Positions 22,522-35,688 of a DNA stretch of 64,000 nucleotides are shown here, one piece after another. The notes below the pieces were generated by a model that did not search any database, was not told the DNA's origin, and saw nothing but the letters and a program-made list of their open reading frames with translations. Within the stretch, counting starts at the first letter, position 1, and every line of letters begins with the position of its first letter. The translations under genes and the position numbers were made by a program. The DNA comes from Malus domestica. Taxonomy: Eukaryota; Streptophyta; Magnoliopsida; Rosales; Rosaceae. The stretch is from NCBI RefSeq assembly GCF_042453785.1, contig NC_091665.1:32017001-32081000 (forward strand), given 5' to 3'.

Positions 22522-24996
22522 TATATGAGGAAAATTAAAATGAAACTTAGTGTTTGGGAAGCATTCGTAAAAGTCCAAAGATTCAAACACATAGCAAACC
22601 TTTCTTCATCTCTTATTCTTTTAAGAAAAGACTATGGCAAGGAAAAGAGACCAAACTACTTTTGAAGCTCTTAGTTTTCTTTAAATTTTCTACCCAAGTT
22701 CAATTCTTCATGTCTTCTGTTTTTGTTTTTCAATTCACATTTTCCGTAATAGCTTTGTTTATTTGAAGTACTCTCGTTCAATGGTCGCTCATTTCCCTTT
22801 TTTTTAATTAATGTTTTACGGTATATTTACTTTCTGGGTCGTTTGGTTGGCTGGATGTGATTGAGCATTAGAAATGAAATTGGCAAGGACATGTAAGACA
22901 AGACTTGTAAGTTGTAACCATGTATAAGGATATGTTAGATAACTTATTCTAGTGTGGATTCATCATATTTGACACAACAAACAAAAGATGAACTCAAATC
23001 AATTTTAATTGATCACAACATATTCCAACCAGCCCACCAGACAAGCCCTATAATTGCAATTGATGGAGTGGAGAGGTCGATGAAAATATGTTTTTATAGG
23101 TGCATTTTCCATTATTTTCCCACAATGCAATTGTTTAATGCCAAAGAGGCAAAAGATAGTATGAAAGTGGTTACAGGCCACTTGACTGAACTGGCTACAA
23201 ATTTAGTGTAACACCATGGTTATTGGCCCAAAGAAATAAAAATTGATTAATTTTCACTTAATGTGACTTCACTACTATTATTTATTCTTCCCAATGAACC
23301 CTTTTTTCTTCTTATAACTTGTTTCAAATAAGATTAATATGTCTTAATCTTCTTTGTAATTACAAGATTTTGGAGAAACAATTTGGTTAATTGGTTTGAC
23401 AAACCTAAAGTTGCCAATGTACTAACTGATGATGCAGGTTTGTGCATTCAATCAAGGGGACACTTTGTCTATATATAGGAATACAAAATCATAGGTTTGA
23501 GAATATTAAATTTGGATTAGTGTACTAATGTTAGGTGAACCTACTTATTAGAACAAAAACCTTAAGCCAGCAAAGTGGGGCCATTAAGTAGTATCATCTC
23601 AAAGCTCAAGAGTGTGTTTGCACTTTAACTACAATGATAACATTCTCTTGATCTTCCCCTAATTAATCACACCACCTTTAGGGAGATGATAGATTTCAAA
23701 GCGAACTCATCATGTCAAACCCTAGCCCCTCGGGGATGTATATCCCAGTGAAACACCTTTTAGTTTTGTTAGCTAGGAGTATACTTCAGTATAAAGAATT
23801 AAAGCGGCTTAATTAAGTTGGTAAGTTTAATTTAATTAGTTATAAAATAAGAAACATGGTACATTAGGATGGATGATTTATTTATTTAATTTTGTTTTTG
23901 GTGATGACTCACAGTTGGACCAATGCATGTGATCCAATATTCTAATGGATATGATGTTAGGTTTCTATTCATGTGTTCTGGGTTAGAAACTTTTCCCACC
24001 CTTAAATTATTATAATAGTTTCGAAATATACCCCTCCTCCTAATAATAGTAAAAAAAATTATAAAAAAGGAACAGCTGGACCAACAATCTTGGTTAATAA
24101 GGAAAAAGATTAAACTAACCATGGGATTTCCAGAGGTGTAGGTGTTCTCCTTTACATGCCTTTGCATGTCAATCCAAATATCGTATATATAATAGAATAG
24201 GCACCATTTGTATCTAGAAGCAACTTCAGGCTAAAGTTTGTACATATATATAATTTCTTGTTTTTGAAAAATGGGACAACACCAAGAGTGCTTGAATCTT
24301 AGCTAAATCCATGAAAAATTGGTTAATTATTTAGATATTTGAATGCCAGAGTGTCCCAAAGTATCATCTTTTGTACTAAATGGAGGGGGAGGACAATAGT
24401 TAAACTTTTTACTTGAAGGTGGCATGAAATAATGCCCTATCGCTAAAGTTGTAAGCCGGGCCAAACGTCTTCATTGTTGAATTTGATAAGTAAATGAGGT
24501 AATTAACAATTCAAGAGGACTCAGATTTCAAGATTAATTTACCTCAATGTGGTGTATTCTATTATTGCCCCTCAGTAAAAACTACATTATCTTCATAAGA
24601 TTAAAGTTGATTACTTAGATTAGCCCAGTAATTTATGCAACTGCAGTAATATTTTTAGTGAGATATCAGAGGAGAAATTTTTAATTATAACGGAAATATA
24701 AGTGGTACATCACATGTTTTAATAGAAGGGGTGAGAAATTTCATTTTTTAAATTATTAACTTTTTAACACATATATCTCATCATTTGTACAGTGACACGT
24801 AGTGTACCATTATGTGTACCGATCACATTGAAAAATCTCTCATATCATAAAGAGAGAGAGAGAGAGATTATATGATTAATGGTACTAATTTCTTTTTCTT
24901 GAAAAAAAAACAGGCTCAGTATATACACCATTGGTCACAGAAACATCTGAAAGGCCACCGTCATACCGTTGAAACAAAACATGATGTAGGGATTGA
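22522..24996. other. Intergenic between the gypsy element and the LBD16-like gene
   Basis: I see no supported gene. The plus-strand frame at 22954-23211 has no homology I recognise. An (AG)n run lies at about 24850-24867. The last few hundred bases probably include the 3' UTR of the LBD16-like gene. Confidence 0.5.
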
Positions 24997-26028
24997 TCAG
25001 TTTCTCATCATTCTGAGGGCCAAGGCTTGAAGCTCTCCCAAGTCACCATTATATGGTCTCTTTTTAGAACAACCTTGGTACGAGAACTCCTCTCTGCTGC
25101 TTTGAATCTCCTGCATATTCATGGCAATATCACTGTTGGGGTCCATGGAGTCCAGCGAGCTCCGAGGTGAAATAGGATTCACGTAGCTCGGATAACTTGG
25201 AATGCTTGTGACTGATCCATTCACATTCCCCTGCCACTGAGTACTCTCCATGTTCCTTGAATCAACGAGGTTTTGGTGAGCCAGTTGAGCCTTTACTTGC
25301 ATCAATTGTGCTTGCAAACATGCCACCTACATATGAATTCTAACTTTTAGACAATGATATGAAAAGGGTTTGGTTACTTCAACCTAACAACAAAAGGGTT
25401 GGCTTATTTCAACCTAAAACCGAAAAGGGTTTGCTTATTTGAACCTAAAACCAAAAGGGGTTTGCTTATTTCAGCCTAAAAACAAAAGGGTTGGCTTAAT
25501 TCAACCTAAAGAGAAAGCAGTTGCTTAATTCAACGGAAAATAGAAAAGGGTTATCTTAATTCAACAAAAAGAGGTAAGGATTTAGGAGTAAGCTAAGTTT
25601 CGAATTCCTCCAATGTAACAAAAAAAAACCAACAGTAAAAGGGTTGGCTAATTCAACCTCAAAATAAAAGGGTTAGCTTAGTATTCAACAGATAAAAGAG
25701 AAGGGTGAGTTTAATTAATCACCTGTTGTTGCAAGGAAAAAATGTGAGCCACGCATCCATAAACGGGGTCTCGAATTCTTGCTTGAGCTTCATAGGCAAT
25801 TGTGACAACAGCTTCACAACGATCATGAGCAGGAACATGCAACAATAACTTGGACACATTGCTGGCGCCAAACACTTTGTGAATGGCAGCAAAACGAGCA
25901 GGTCCTTGCTCGGAGCAAAAATAAGGTGCAAATATGCAATCAGAAGCACACTTTCTCCTCAGAAACTTGCATGCCCCACAAGGAGACCCAGTGCCAGTCC
26001 CAGCGCTGCCAGCACCCCCAGAAGCCAT
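24997..26028 (-). CDS. LBD16-like: LOB-domain transcription factor, LBD16-like (class IA), two exons
   Basis: Nuclear DNA-binding protein; Arabidopsis LBD16 is an auxin (ARF7/ARF19) target needed for asymmetric division of lateral-root founder cells. Exons are 25723-26028 and 24997-25326, giving 211 aa; the 396-nt intron is phase 0 with GT and TAG ends. The true start is ATG 26028 (MASGGAG); the five codons upstream open with TTG. C17, C20, C27 and C31 form CX2CX6CX3C; DPVYG and the GAS block are intact. The C-terminus [14 protein letters not shown] is the LBD16 signature. The intron holds a ~31-bp minisatellite. The gene points toward the LBD29-like gene, with transposons between. Confidence 0.93.
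25365..25695. repeat. ~31-bp minisatellite in the LBD16-like intron
   Basis: About nine degenerate units built on 'aaaagggttggcttatttca' plus 'acctaaaa' fill most of the 396-nt intron. Confidence 0.8.
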
Positions 26029-28900
26029 TTTTGGTACAGACAAACAAAGAGATCCGAGAGAGAGAGAGAGTAAAAATTGGAGAAAAAAGAGAGAAAAAAT
26101 AATGAGAATTTAGGCACACGAGCACACTAGGAAATGGTGATTAAGTTGGAGGAGGAAAGTGGGGCATTGAGAAACGTAAAGGGGGAGTCTTATAAGAAAT
26201 GAACGGGGGACAAAGGAAGGTCTGTATGTAGGGTTCTAAGGGGACAATCATTAATGGTTTATGTAATATCGTGGGGACTACATTTTTTTTTAAGCCTTCA
26301 TCTTATTTGTAACACAATTTTTTTTTTCTTTATATTTTTTCCGGTGTTGATGATTAATGGCTACTGAGTTTGATTAGTAAATTTTTAATGGCAAAGTTTG
26401 ATTTTAGGGTTTGAATAAGTTTATATTTTCCGCCGAACGGCGCCGCACCTGGGAACTGCTGCAAATTGTCGTTTTGTGACATTGTGGTTCACTCACTGCT
26501 ACTTGCCACAGCTCTTCTGGTATATTTTTCTACCGACAATTACTAATGATTCAGTTACCTTGAGCAATATAGTTTAAAAATAGGGTTTTATTATTCAATA
26601 CGTACAATATTTATCTATTTAGTCAGTCATGTTGTTCAAGCTCAGCACTCCAATTCTCCAACTTGGTGAAGAAAATTGGTGCTGCGCTGCTTTGGTTTGG
26701 TTTTTCTGTTTGTAATTAGGATAACTTTGATCTCTGACGGTATATCATGCACGTCTCTATTTCACTCGTCACGTGATTAAAAACTTAATTAGTAAGACAG
26801 ACATGAAAATACAACCCGTTGTGGTTAAGTTTTTCTGATTTGGTCGAGATTTTGGAAATTGGCCAGGTTGTCAGAAAATGATTAGGCAAGTGCTTTCTTG
26901 TAGCTGAAAATCTGAGCTTCAAGTCTATAATGAAGTGAGTGAGTGCAGTTGTGTTATCCTCGTGCGTTATGCAACACACCATTGATCACATCAGACAAAA
27001 AGGAAAATTAGTCAAAAGTGGTTTCAATAAGGCCATCGTTTTCACAAACCAAAATCTCACCCGACACAAATTAAATGCACTTGAACCACAAGAACTGCAA
27101 AATTTTGGGATTTTTTGACCGATCTAGTTGCTGCAGTCCAGATACTTTGCTAATTAGGGAAAAAAAACACTAGGTCAGTTAGCATCAACTAACAAGTAAT
27201 TAACATCTCTTTAGAGATATATTTAGGAGATCCGGTTTTTTTCAAAGGACTGACGTGTAAAAAATGATTTTTTTGAGCTTAAGTTTCATATTTTGGCGCT
27301 TTAAAATCTTTTATCTTAGCAATTAATAAATATAAGACTGTAGACTCTAAAGTTTAAGCTTTCAATGGTGATTTCAATACCAACACTAGACAATCAAACT
27401 TGAAGAAAAATGAGTAAAAATGAGATTTTCTCAACATGTCCGTTTAGGGCAAAAACCCTAGTCTTGAACTAGTATGAGTCACTTACAAGACACAATTATC
27501 AACCTAAAATGGAACTTGGTCAATCCAAGTATATGACCCAATTTATGCCAAGGGAAAGTTCAATGAAGGAATGCATGGATATGAATCATAGAACAGGTGC
27601 TTCAGTGAGGTCGGAGTTACTTTGACCTGCCACCTCCTTTGGGTGCATATATAAAATGTTTTTGGTGCATGAGAAGAGGTTTCAACTCAAATGAATGAGA
27701 AGGGTCGTCATCCTAACAGAGGAAAATGGCTGTTTGCAGCAAAAGCTACACTCCCATGTCACAGATCCATGCTTCTGAGCTCAGCTTTCAGCTTCTGCTT
27801 CTGCATGCAGATCAGCTTACTGGACAAGCTCTTACCACCAAAGCACTTGAGCACATGAATGAATGGATGAACGATCGGTGGTATTTTAATATGAAAACAT
27901 ATGAATGTGAATGGACGATCGGTAGTATATTAATATGCAAAATGTATAATATATAAAGAAAAAATTCCTATCCATTCACACATGACGTTGGCAGCTTAGC
28001 TTAACATTCAGTTGGAGTCAAATTTTGGTCATCATCAAAGCACATGGCACACATGCAAAGATGCTCCCATATCGGTTACGATTTTTTCTTCTTTGGGTCG
28101 TAGTTTATTTCTTCTTACCCATATATAGCGTTTAGATTACCCAAAAAAAATATCTATATCTCATGAGTTCATTTTCTTTTTTAGTACAAGCGATATTCTA
28201 TACTATTCTATAGTAATTGGCATATGAAGGGTTTGAACTTGGGATGTAGTGCGTTAAGAAAGAAGACCCTAACCGCTTGAGCAATCCACTACTTGCATGT
28301 GTTCATCTTCTTTATTTAGTATAGAGTTATCATTTAGAGCTTCAAATTTTAGGTTAAGTATCAAATTTTGGTCTTACAAACAAAAACCGAAGCGATTATC
28401 CAATCCAAGACTAGAGCCATAAAGTCTAAACTCTAAATGATGATTCTACACCTGAAACAATTAACCATGTCCATAGCTTCCAAAACCAATGAAACAATGT
28501 TGTGTGGAAAAGTTAGAACACATTACCTTTCTACCATTGTTGTGTACCATTGTCTGATTGCCAAGTTGACATATTGTCTGTTGGTAAGTCTTTCTCCAAA
28601 AGAAAACCAACTTACACCAAGTTGTAGTCCAATTGGGGATGGTTTAACGTTTACGTTTTGAAGCAGTCCATCTTTCTTCTAATTTTTCCTTTTGGTCCCA
28701 GTCCAGTTATTTTTTGGTCTGATACCCCAGCCCAGTTAGATGCTCCAGTTGCCTGCTGGATTGGAACATGTCCATCTAGCGTCTTAATATTGGACCAAGA
28801 CACCACTATGACAGTAAATCTGTTCCACGTAAGTTGGTCTCAAACACAAGGCATTTTTTGCTATAGAAAGATTGTGGATATTGTGGGGAAAGAAGGCAGA
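26029..28900. other. Intergenic between LBD16-like and PARP1
   Basis: The first part is the LBD16-like promoter and leader, with an (AG)n run at 26058-26070 and a TATA-like TTATAAG on the minus strand near 26191-26198. A tRNA-derived SINE-like piece on the minus strand lies at about 28205-28300 (box-A-like 'gctcaagcggttag', box-B-like 'gttcaaaccc'). Frames at 27726, 28437 and 28658 have no recognised homology. The final few hundred bases probably contain the PARP1 3' UTR. Confidence 0.5.
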
Positions 28901-29148
28901 ACGATGACATCCTCATTGATAACATATAGCAAGAGTGAACAAAATGCCCGAAGAGGATTTGATTCCATTGCATAAAAACACTCTTTACAATGCCGGAAGC
29001 AAAAGTTCAAAGATCTCACACAAATCCCCAATAGACCTTACCGCTATAAACATCCAACATCCGATAGCGGAACATCGTGTGAGTTTCTTAGCGAACCACT
29101 ACCTGACTGTACACTGCAGCCAAAATACTGAACATCAATACATCCCCC

Positions 29149-32100
29149 TCACCTCTTGTGATGAAACCTCACCTTCAACAGGTATTGCATCTTCACCTGT
29201 CCACATGTCATCGCCCAGTAAAGTTACTATGTTCCTAAAAACTGTAAGGGATGTGATATCCACACACCCCATTTTACTTCTCACACACCTTTTTAATTTT
29301 TGGCCATCGGATCAGATGAATTGAAGAAGATCAACAGATAGAAATTATCAAGGGGTATGTGAGAAGTAAAATGGAATGTGTGGATAGCACACCCCAGACT
29401 GTAAAACTACTTCTATACTATTTATTTAAATCAGCACAATTAAACAAGTGAAAATAGTATCAAAAGTGGCACGTGCCAGAGATAACAAAAACAAAGCTTA
29501 GAACTTACTTGAGCTGTATCATAAACGATGTACTCGTTATACATGAGCTCAGAAGCTTTGACATTTGATGGCACTGGTTTGCCACAAGGCACGATGACAT
29601 CGTCCTTCCATTTTACATACTCCGACTCCTGAGGTATTTTCTTGCCAAGCCCCATTGTAGAGTGCTTTCCCTTTGGAGGTTTGTCCATATACTGAAAGAT
29701 AGTGGCATAAACACTAAGTTAATGGGCAAAACTCAAACCAGAAATGGCTATTTTTTTGCTCCACACGCCAAAATTAGAAATTTTTAGGATGCACAAGAAC
29801 CCCCACACACTACTGCTTAAGTTATACATGGCAAGTATATACCACAGGCTCAAATGAGTGGACGCACAATGTCAAATTTCAGATAGAATATCAAAACACA
29901 CAATCAAAGCACATAAGAAGATAATGGAAAATATCCTCACTGCAGCCTTCTTGAGCTCGTAGACCTCCCCCAATGCAACTTCACTTAAAAGCATGAGGCC
30001 AACAGGATTTTTCTTATCTGTATAGCAATACTGTGCACTCTTGCTGACAAGGTCAGCAAAGTAAATTCCCTTGCCAAACTGTAATGCAAAATGTTTACAC
30101 TCTTAGTCTTGCAGAAAAAAAAATAATACACTACTGCTATGCACACAAAGAGATGCGTAATACATATATAGACATAAATGTGCAAGAGAGAGAGAGAGAG
30201 AGACCATATAACCAGTAGCTGGAGCTTCAGGAGGAGCTATTCTCAGTCCTTGGCTAAGTATACCCACGAAATTTGTAAACCGAGAACCTGGGAGGATAAA
30301 GTAATCAGTTTTATTCCTAATGTTGATTATAGGTCTGATATTACATTTAAAAGCACATTTCTATCAACCTTGGCAAGAGAAAGATTGCAAGCAACTATAG
30401 GCGATCCCATCTCACAAGACAAATTTTATTAAATTAAAGTTTATAGGTAGTGCAACTTACCATGCCAAAGAAGCATTTTGTTCTTAAGCTTTTTCCGATA
30501 GGGAGCAAATTTATTGAATTCGCCTTCCCTTTCAAGTGCAAAAACTTCTTCGAGTTCAAGACTCCAATCCTGATCATATAATAAGATGCCAGACACAAGA
30601 TTTAGGGAATAAATCAACATTAAATATTGAGTATATAAAGATAGGTCACCAGCACAGTATGCTCAGTACTCGAGAGTATCACGATGGAAACCCACCGTAT
30701 GTGTAGGGGCATGAGTAGTAAGAAGATATTTTTCAATCAACTGATAATCTTCACTATCATGAGGGATTGGATCAATATCACACCGGAGCTTCTTATACTT
30801 CTCATCAAGGGAATCATCACTATCAGCATCAAAACCAACTAATCTGGAAGCAATTTCAATGTCCTGGAGAGCTTCTAACATTTTCACCTGCCAAGGATAC
30901 ATGAAGGCACATTTTATTGCTTGTAACTATGCGAACTTGCCAATATCAGTTGCAATGTGAACATAGCAGCAGTAACTCCACTTTCCCACCACTTACATGA
31001 ACTTTTTTCTTTTTCCATGAGTTCATCTTTTAACATATGATAAGTAATGAAACCTTAAATATATTATTCATACCAAAATCACATATTTTGAAGTAAATAA
31101 CTTATCAAAATAATCAGGGTTATAAAGATAAATTTGTACTACGAAACATTTAATATTAAAGTGCTATCATAAAAATTAATATAAGCAACCCATCAAGGAA
31201 GAGATTGGTATCATCAACCAAAAAAATTCAATGACATCATTTAAATACATGCATATGAAATATAGGAGCAGAAAAACCATCTTTTTGATATGGGAAAGGC
31301 ATGAAGGAAACCACTGGGTTGAGCATATGCAAAACATCCTTATGTACCTTTGACTTAAAATCATCCTCATCCCTGATAACCCGTGGGTGTATGGAAGGGA
31401 TCACAGTGAAAAAACGGTTGCTTGCATCTATAATCAAGCTTTCTTTTGTGGAAGGAGCATGACCATTATTATTCAATAAATTCTGTATTTCCGTTAATGC
31501 CTCAAACCCTGAACAGAGAGAACAGGAAATGACGAAGTTAAATGACAATACTTTATTATCCAAACAGCTAGAAATTAAATTTGAATATAGAACAGTTTAT
31601 ATTTGAGCTCTGCAGAAAATTGAAGAGATTCTCTTTTCAATGTTTACCCTTTTGGATGTTGGCTTTACTCAGTTTTCCAAGCGGCATTTCTGACATATTT
31701 ATCTCAAATTCCATCATGGCAGCTCTGCAAAACTTAGTACTCAGTCTCAGAGTTACAGATAAATAAAAAGACGGGAGTGGGGGAGAGACAAACATTTAAA
31801 GAAATGAACTTGTTTAACCTGTATGTTTCAACATTGAAAAGCATCTTCATCAATTCTGCTAACTGAGGAGCCAATTTGCTGCCTGCATTGTTCTGGTTTT
31901 TCTTGGAAACCTGTTTATTAACTCCATAATCCTGAAAAATCCAAGTTTTAGTCAGATATTAATTTAAGAACAAAAAAAAGAGTTCAGAAAAATATAAAAG
32001 AAAGAAAAGAACAAGAAGTACAATATCCAATGGAAAGAATCTTCCAGCTTGCTTCTGAAAATTTTGTTTTTGCTCCCATGCTTCCCACGGATTCCCAGTC

Positions 32101-35100
32101 TTCTCAAGGAACAAACGTTTAAATTCATGGATCGCATCTGATTTCGACATATCTTCCAGTTTGCTTCCTCCAATTTTATCATTCCCCACTCTTCCCCATT
32201 TACGGAACACATGGCAGTCTGAACTCTTATCATCTTGTACAATTTGGAGAATGTAGTAACTTTACATAGAAAAGAGAGACAGCAAGAGAGGGTTATAAAG
32301 AAGAATTTATATCGCATATTGTGAATTTTTATTGAGAGATAATAGGCTCAAATATGTGAGCAAGAAAGATAGAATAAACCGAACACACCTGTTAACACCA
32401 GTTGACAAATCAGACATGCTTAAAGTTGTGTTGTAGATGCTCTTCCCATCCTCAAGAATATGTCCTGTATCTTGCAGACCAGAAGATTCATGAACAGCAC
32501 TTCGACCTTTCACTTTGACAGTGATCATGCTAGAGGATTCACGGAGAGCTTCGACTTTGTAAATATCAAATGGAAGCTTCTTCTGTCTTTTAAAGCAATC
32601 AACCAGATAGTCTTCCCTAACGATTGGTAACTTCATCCTCCTGAAAACATAACCTAACCCAGTTAGATAAAAAGGAACCAATATAGAAATATACCCAAGA
32701 GTCAAGACCAGCAATTTAATAGCAGCTTAACCTTGCTTTTCTCATCTCAGCATCATCATCAAATGCCCCACTCACAACTAAGCAATTAGTATCTGCACTT
32801 TAATTTGTTAAGCAAGAATAACTATAGTTATGCATCTTTTACCAATACAGCCGTAACCCAAAGAAAGCACTAAATCAAAATTATAAGCACATGCCTTTTT
32901 TGATCTTTGAATGAAATACTCCAGCTACACCCTCAATTTTTCTACACCATTCTTCCTGCAATATCACCCTCGATGAGATAGATAGACAGAACTGACACTA
33001 AGGAAAAAAGATAATTCCACAGATAATAAGAACTAAATGCAAATTAAAATGAACAAAAAAGACCATACTGTTGATTCTTTTGGTAATCCACGAAAAACAA
33101 CTTTTAAATCCGCCAAGCTTGTACTGTTAGATGACTGAGATTGGCCTTGACTTCCAGAAGGCTTGCTAGGTGTTAATGGAGGCAGTATCCGCACAGGTTT
33201 TGCAAGCTTTTGTGATTTAAACCACTGCAAATAAAATAAATAAATAAAACTCAATTCATAACTTGTCTACCAAAACCAACATGAAATTAACCATAGTTGA
33301 TTACCTTATTAAGATAATGATTATCCTTATCTTTTGAGATTTTCCACTTCCCTTCAAGACGTTCAGGTTCCTGAGTAGAGTAAGAACACTTACTCCATGC
33401 CGATAGGTAGCCTTGGCACCGGTACATACCTCCAGAATATCGAAGAAAACCAGAGCAGAGTGGGCAGTTCTTAAGTGCTCCAAACATCATTCCATCAGCA
33501 CTAAATAAGTATAGCAATAAAAAATATCATCTTCAAGTAAATCAGATTAAAAAATAAAAATAAAAATAAAATGTTCCACTTAGAGATGATGATTACCCAA
33601 TAACAATTAACACATATATTTATGCATAGCTGGTTACGTCTAGGAAACAGAAAAAAGGTCTACATTATGGAAACAAATACAACAACCACAACAAAGCCTT
33701 ATCCCACTAAGTGGGGTCAAAAACAAATCAGGCAACAAAATCTAACAAGCCTATGAGAACCTTTACAAAACAAGGAATATGCATAAAAGCATTTATGGAT
33801 TTTTTTAATTGAAAAAACTGTTTTTTAAAAGTGAAATTAAAAAAAGAAGAAACTAAAGAGAGAAGAAAATAGCCAATTTTCACACTTAGAAGAATGTAGA
33901 GGATTACCAGCGCTCACGCAAATCAAGCTCTGATCCTGTTGAATCTTGATTATTGACTTCAAGCATTTCACGCATCTCTGCATTCGTCACATGCTTTTTA
34001 AGATCATCTTTCAGTGCCCACAGCTCTTTAGTTTGGGCCTCCAGTTTACTCCCCACATCAGTAGCCTTCCTCACAGATACATCCCTGCTCATTGACACAT
34101 CTCCTTCAGACCTAGCAACTTTTAACTTCTGATCATCACCAGCATCTTTTCTTCGTTTTGTGCCAGCATTAGAAGGAACCTTCTTAACCAAGGCACGTAC
34201 AACTTCCTGATCAGAAACTGGGAGGGTCTCCCATCCAGACAACTTCTCCACTTCGATGGATGGTGATAATTCCATGAAGCAGTTGGCATGGTGCCATGCC
34301 AGGCCCCTAGGCCCTTGACCTTCAGGCTTGGATGATATACGGACCTAAAGTTGGAATAAAATGAAATCATGCAGAGTAGTTACACCATATTAACTAGAAT
34401 TGCAGAAATATGCTGTATCTTGTATATGATGATGATGGGTTTCTATGGATAAACTGAGACGAAAGCTTGTCACACAACAAATATAAAAATTTACTTCCTG
34501 AATAATAATTACCAACCTCCGCTTTCAAAATCTTTTGGCTGCATTGCTTGCAAGTAGCGCGAGAAGTTGGTGAAACTGAAATACCACATTCTTTAGTAGC
34601 GAACTTGCTTGTTGCCAGTGTTGTATCCAGGGGTCCACCACTTTGTACATAACTTCTAATTTTCTGCTGATCTTCCCAACGAAGGAGCTCCAGGCCTTCA
34701 ACCTCATCAGTTCTAAATGCAAGACAAAAGCAAATCAGTTAAATCACTGCATTCATCCACTAAATCCAAAGGAGATTATGATAAACACTACAGCTACGCG
34801 TACGATTTTATCTGCTTCGATTTCTTCATTATACAACGAGCATGGTTCCACATCTGATTCAGAAAACAAAAACAAGTCAAAACATTTATATATGCAGTAC
34901 TTTAGAGGAAATCAAACAAGAAAATACTAGGGGTGTCGAAGCGAGCAAAAGCATCCATTTTGTTCGAGCGGAAATAGAATTAAGTTTTCTTGATTATGGT
35001 TTGAACCAGGTTTCGACTTTAAACTAGAGCTGTAAAAGTTGTCTCCTTTCTAAAACTCAAAAATAAAAACATTTCCTGACAGCATTTCCTCATGTAATCT

Positions 35101-35651
35101 CGAAAAGCTATCTGCCGAAGAACACTTTCCGACTAACGGCCAACGACTAACACAAGCATTATTTGCTTCAGAACAAACAGAGCTTAAGCTCCCAATTGCA
35201 TAACAGTAACTAAAATGCTAAACAACGTTAAACAAAACCCAACCAAAAGTACCCAACTTTTAACTACCAAACTTGCGAAGTAATTGAAAATGCACAAAAA
35301 ACAACAAAAACCCAAATGTTAGAAACTAAAATTCTCACACCATCGCTGTTTTCAAGGTTCCCGTTTTCTTTCTTAAACTTTTTCCTGTTTTGGGTTAATG
35401 GCAATGGACCAATGGCAATGAGAGTAACAGCGCAGGTGAAATGGGGGGTTACAGAGAGAAAGCGAGAGGAGAGAGAGAGAGAGAGAAGGGTAGTGAATTA
35501 CAGGCATGAAGCCGTCGAATTGGGTGGCCTGGACCATCTTGCCGAGGCGGAGCGTCTCCTTTTCAATGGGGGATTTGCAGGTCTTGCACGACGATCTCGA
35601 CGACTTGGCGTACTCCACCTTCCATGGCTTTTGGGGCTGCGGGCTCTCCAT
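29149..35651 (-). CDS. PARP1: Poly(ADP-ribose) polymerase 1, 19 exons, 966 aa
   Basis: Nuclear DNA-break sensor that transfers ADP-ribose from NAD+ to itself and chromatin proteins. Exons in transcript order: 35502-35651, 34804-34853, 34517-34712, 33908-34344, 33305-33500, 33069-33224, 32895-32955, 32732-32792, 32389-32640, 32022-32259, 31819-31931, 31648-31724, 31348-31508, 30696-30887, 30461-30569, 30205-30287, 29941-30078, 29509-29691, 29149-29196. All phases agree and there is no internal stop. Zn1 C22, C25, H54, C57; Zn2 C121, C124, H151, C154; Zn3/PADR1 C290, C293, C306, C316; BRCT about 380-470; WGR about 515-600; regulatory helices about 630-760; catalytic domain about 770-966 with H816, Y861 and E943, the H-Y-E triad. 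The length is close to the Arabidopsis protein (983 aa). Intron 7 has a GC donor. A (GA)n tract sits just before the ATG. Confidence 0.95.
29248..29395. mobile_element. MITE in PARP1 intron 18
   Basis: Inverted arms of about 43 bp, each holding 'attttacttctcaca' and 'tatccacaca', flank a short centre. The element sits wholly within the 312-nt intron between the last two PARP1 exons. A half copy lies at about 5945-6060. I could not fix the target duplication. Confidence 0.7.
33675..33722 (-). repeat. Au-type SINE 3' tail fragment in PARP1 intron 4
   Basis: Read on the minus strand, GACCCCACTTAGTGGGATAA followed by GGCTTTGTTG and a GTT-rich end matches the 3' end of plant Au SINEs as I remember it. 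Only the tail is present. Confidence 0.6.
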
Positions 35652-35653
35652 TC

Positions 35654-35680
<27 letters not shown>
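35654..35680. repeat. (CT)n microsatellite in the PARP1 leader
   Basis: An uninterrupted (CT)n, (GA)n on the coding strand, ends two bases before the PARP1 ATG. Another (GA)n lies inside intron 1 at about 35468-35487. Confidence 0.85.

Positions 35681-35681
<1 letters not shown>

Positions 35682-35688
<7 letters not shown>

Noticed and set aside
26029..26043. Five extra N-terminal codons for the LBD16-like protein
   Set aside because: The upstream start would be TTG; ATG at 26028 is the family-typical start.
28437..29148. Gene between LBD16-like and PARP1
   Set aside because: Overlapping plus-strand frames have no homology, and part of the stretch is probably the PARP1 3' UTR read on the wrong strand.
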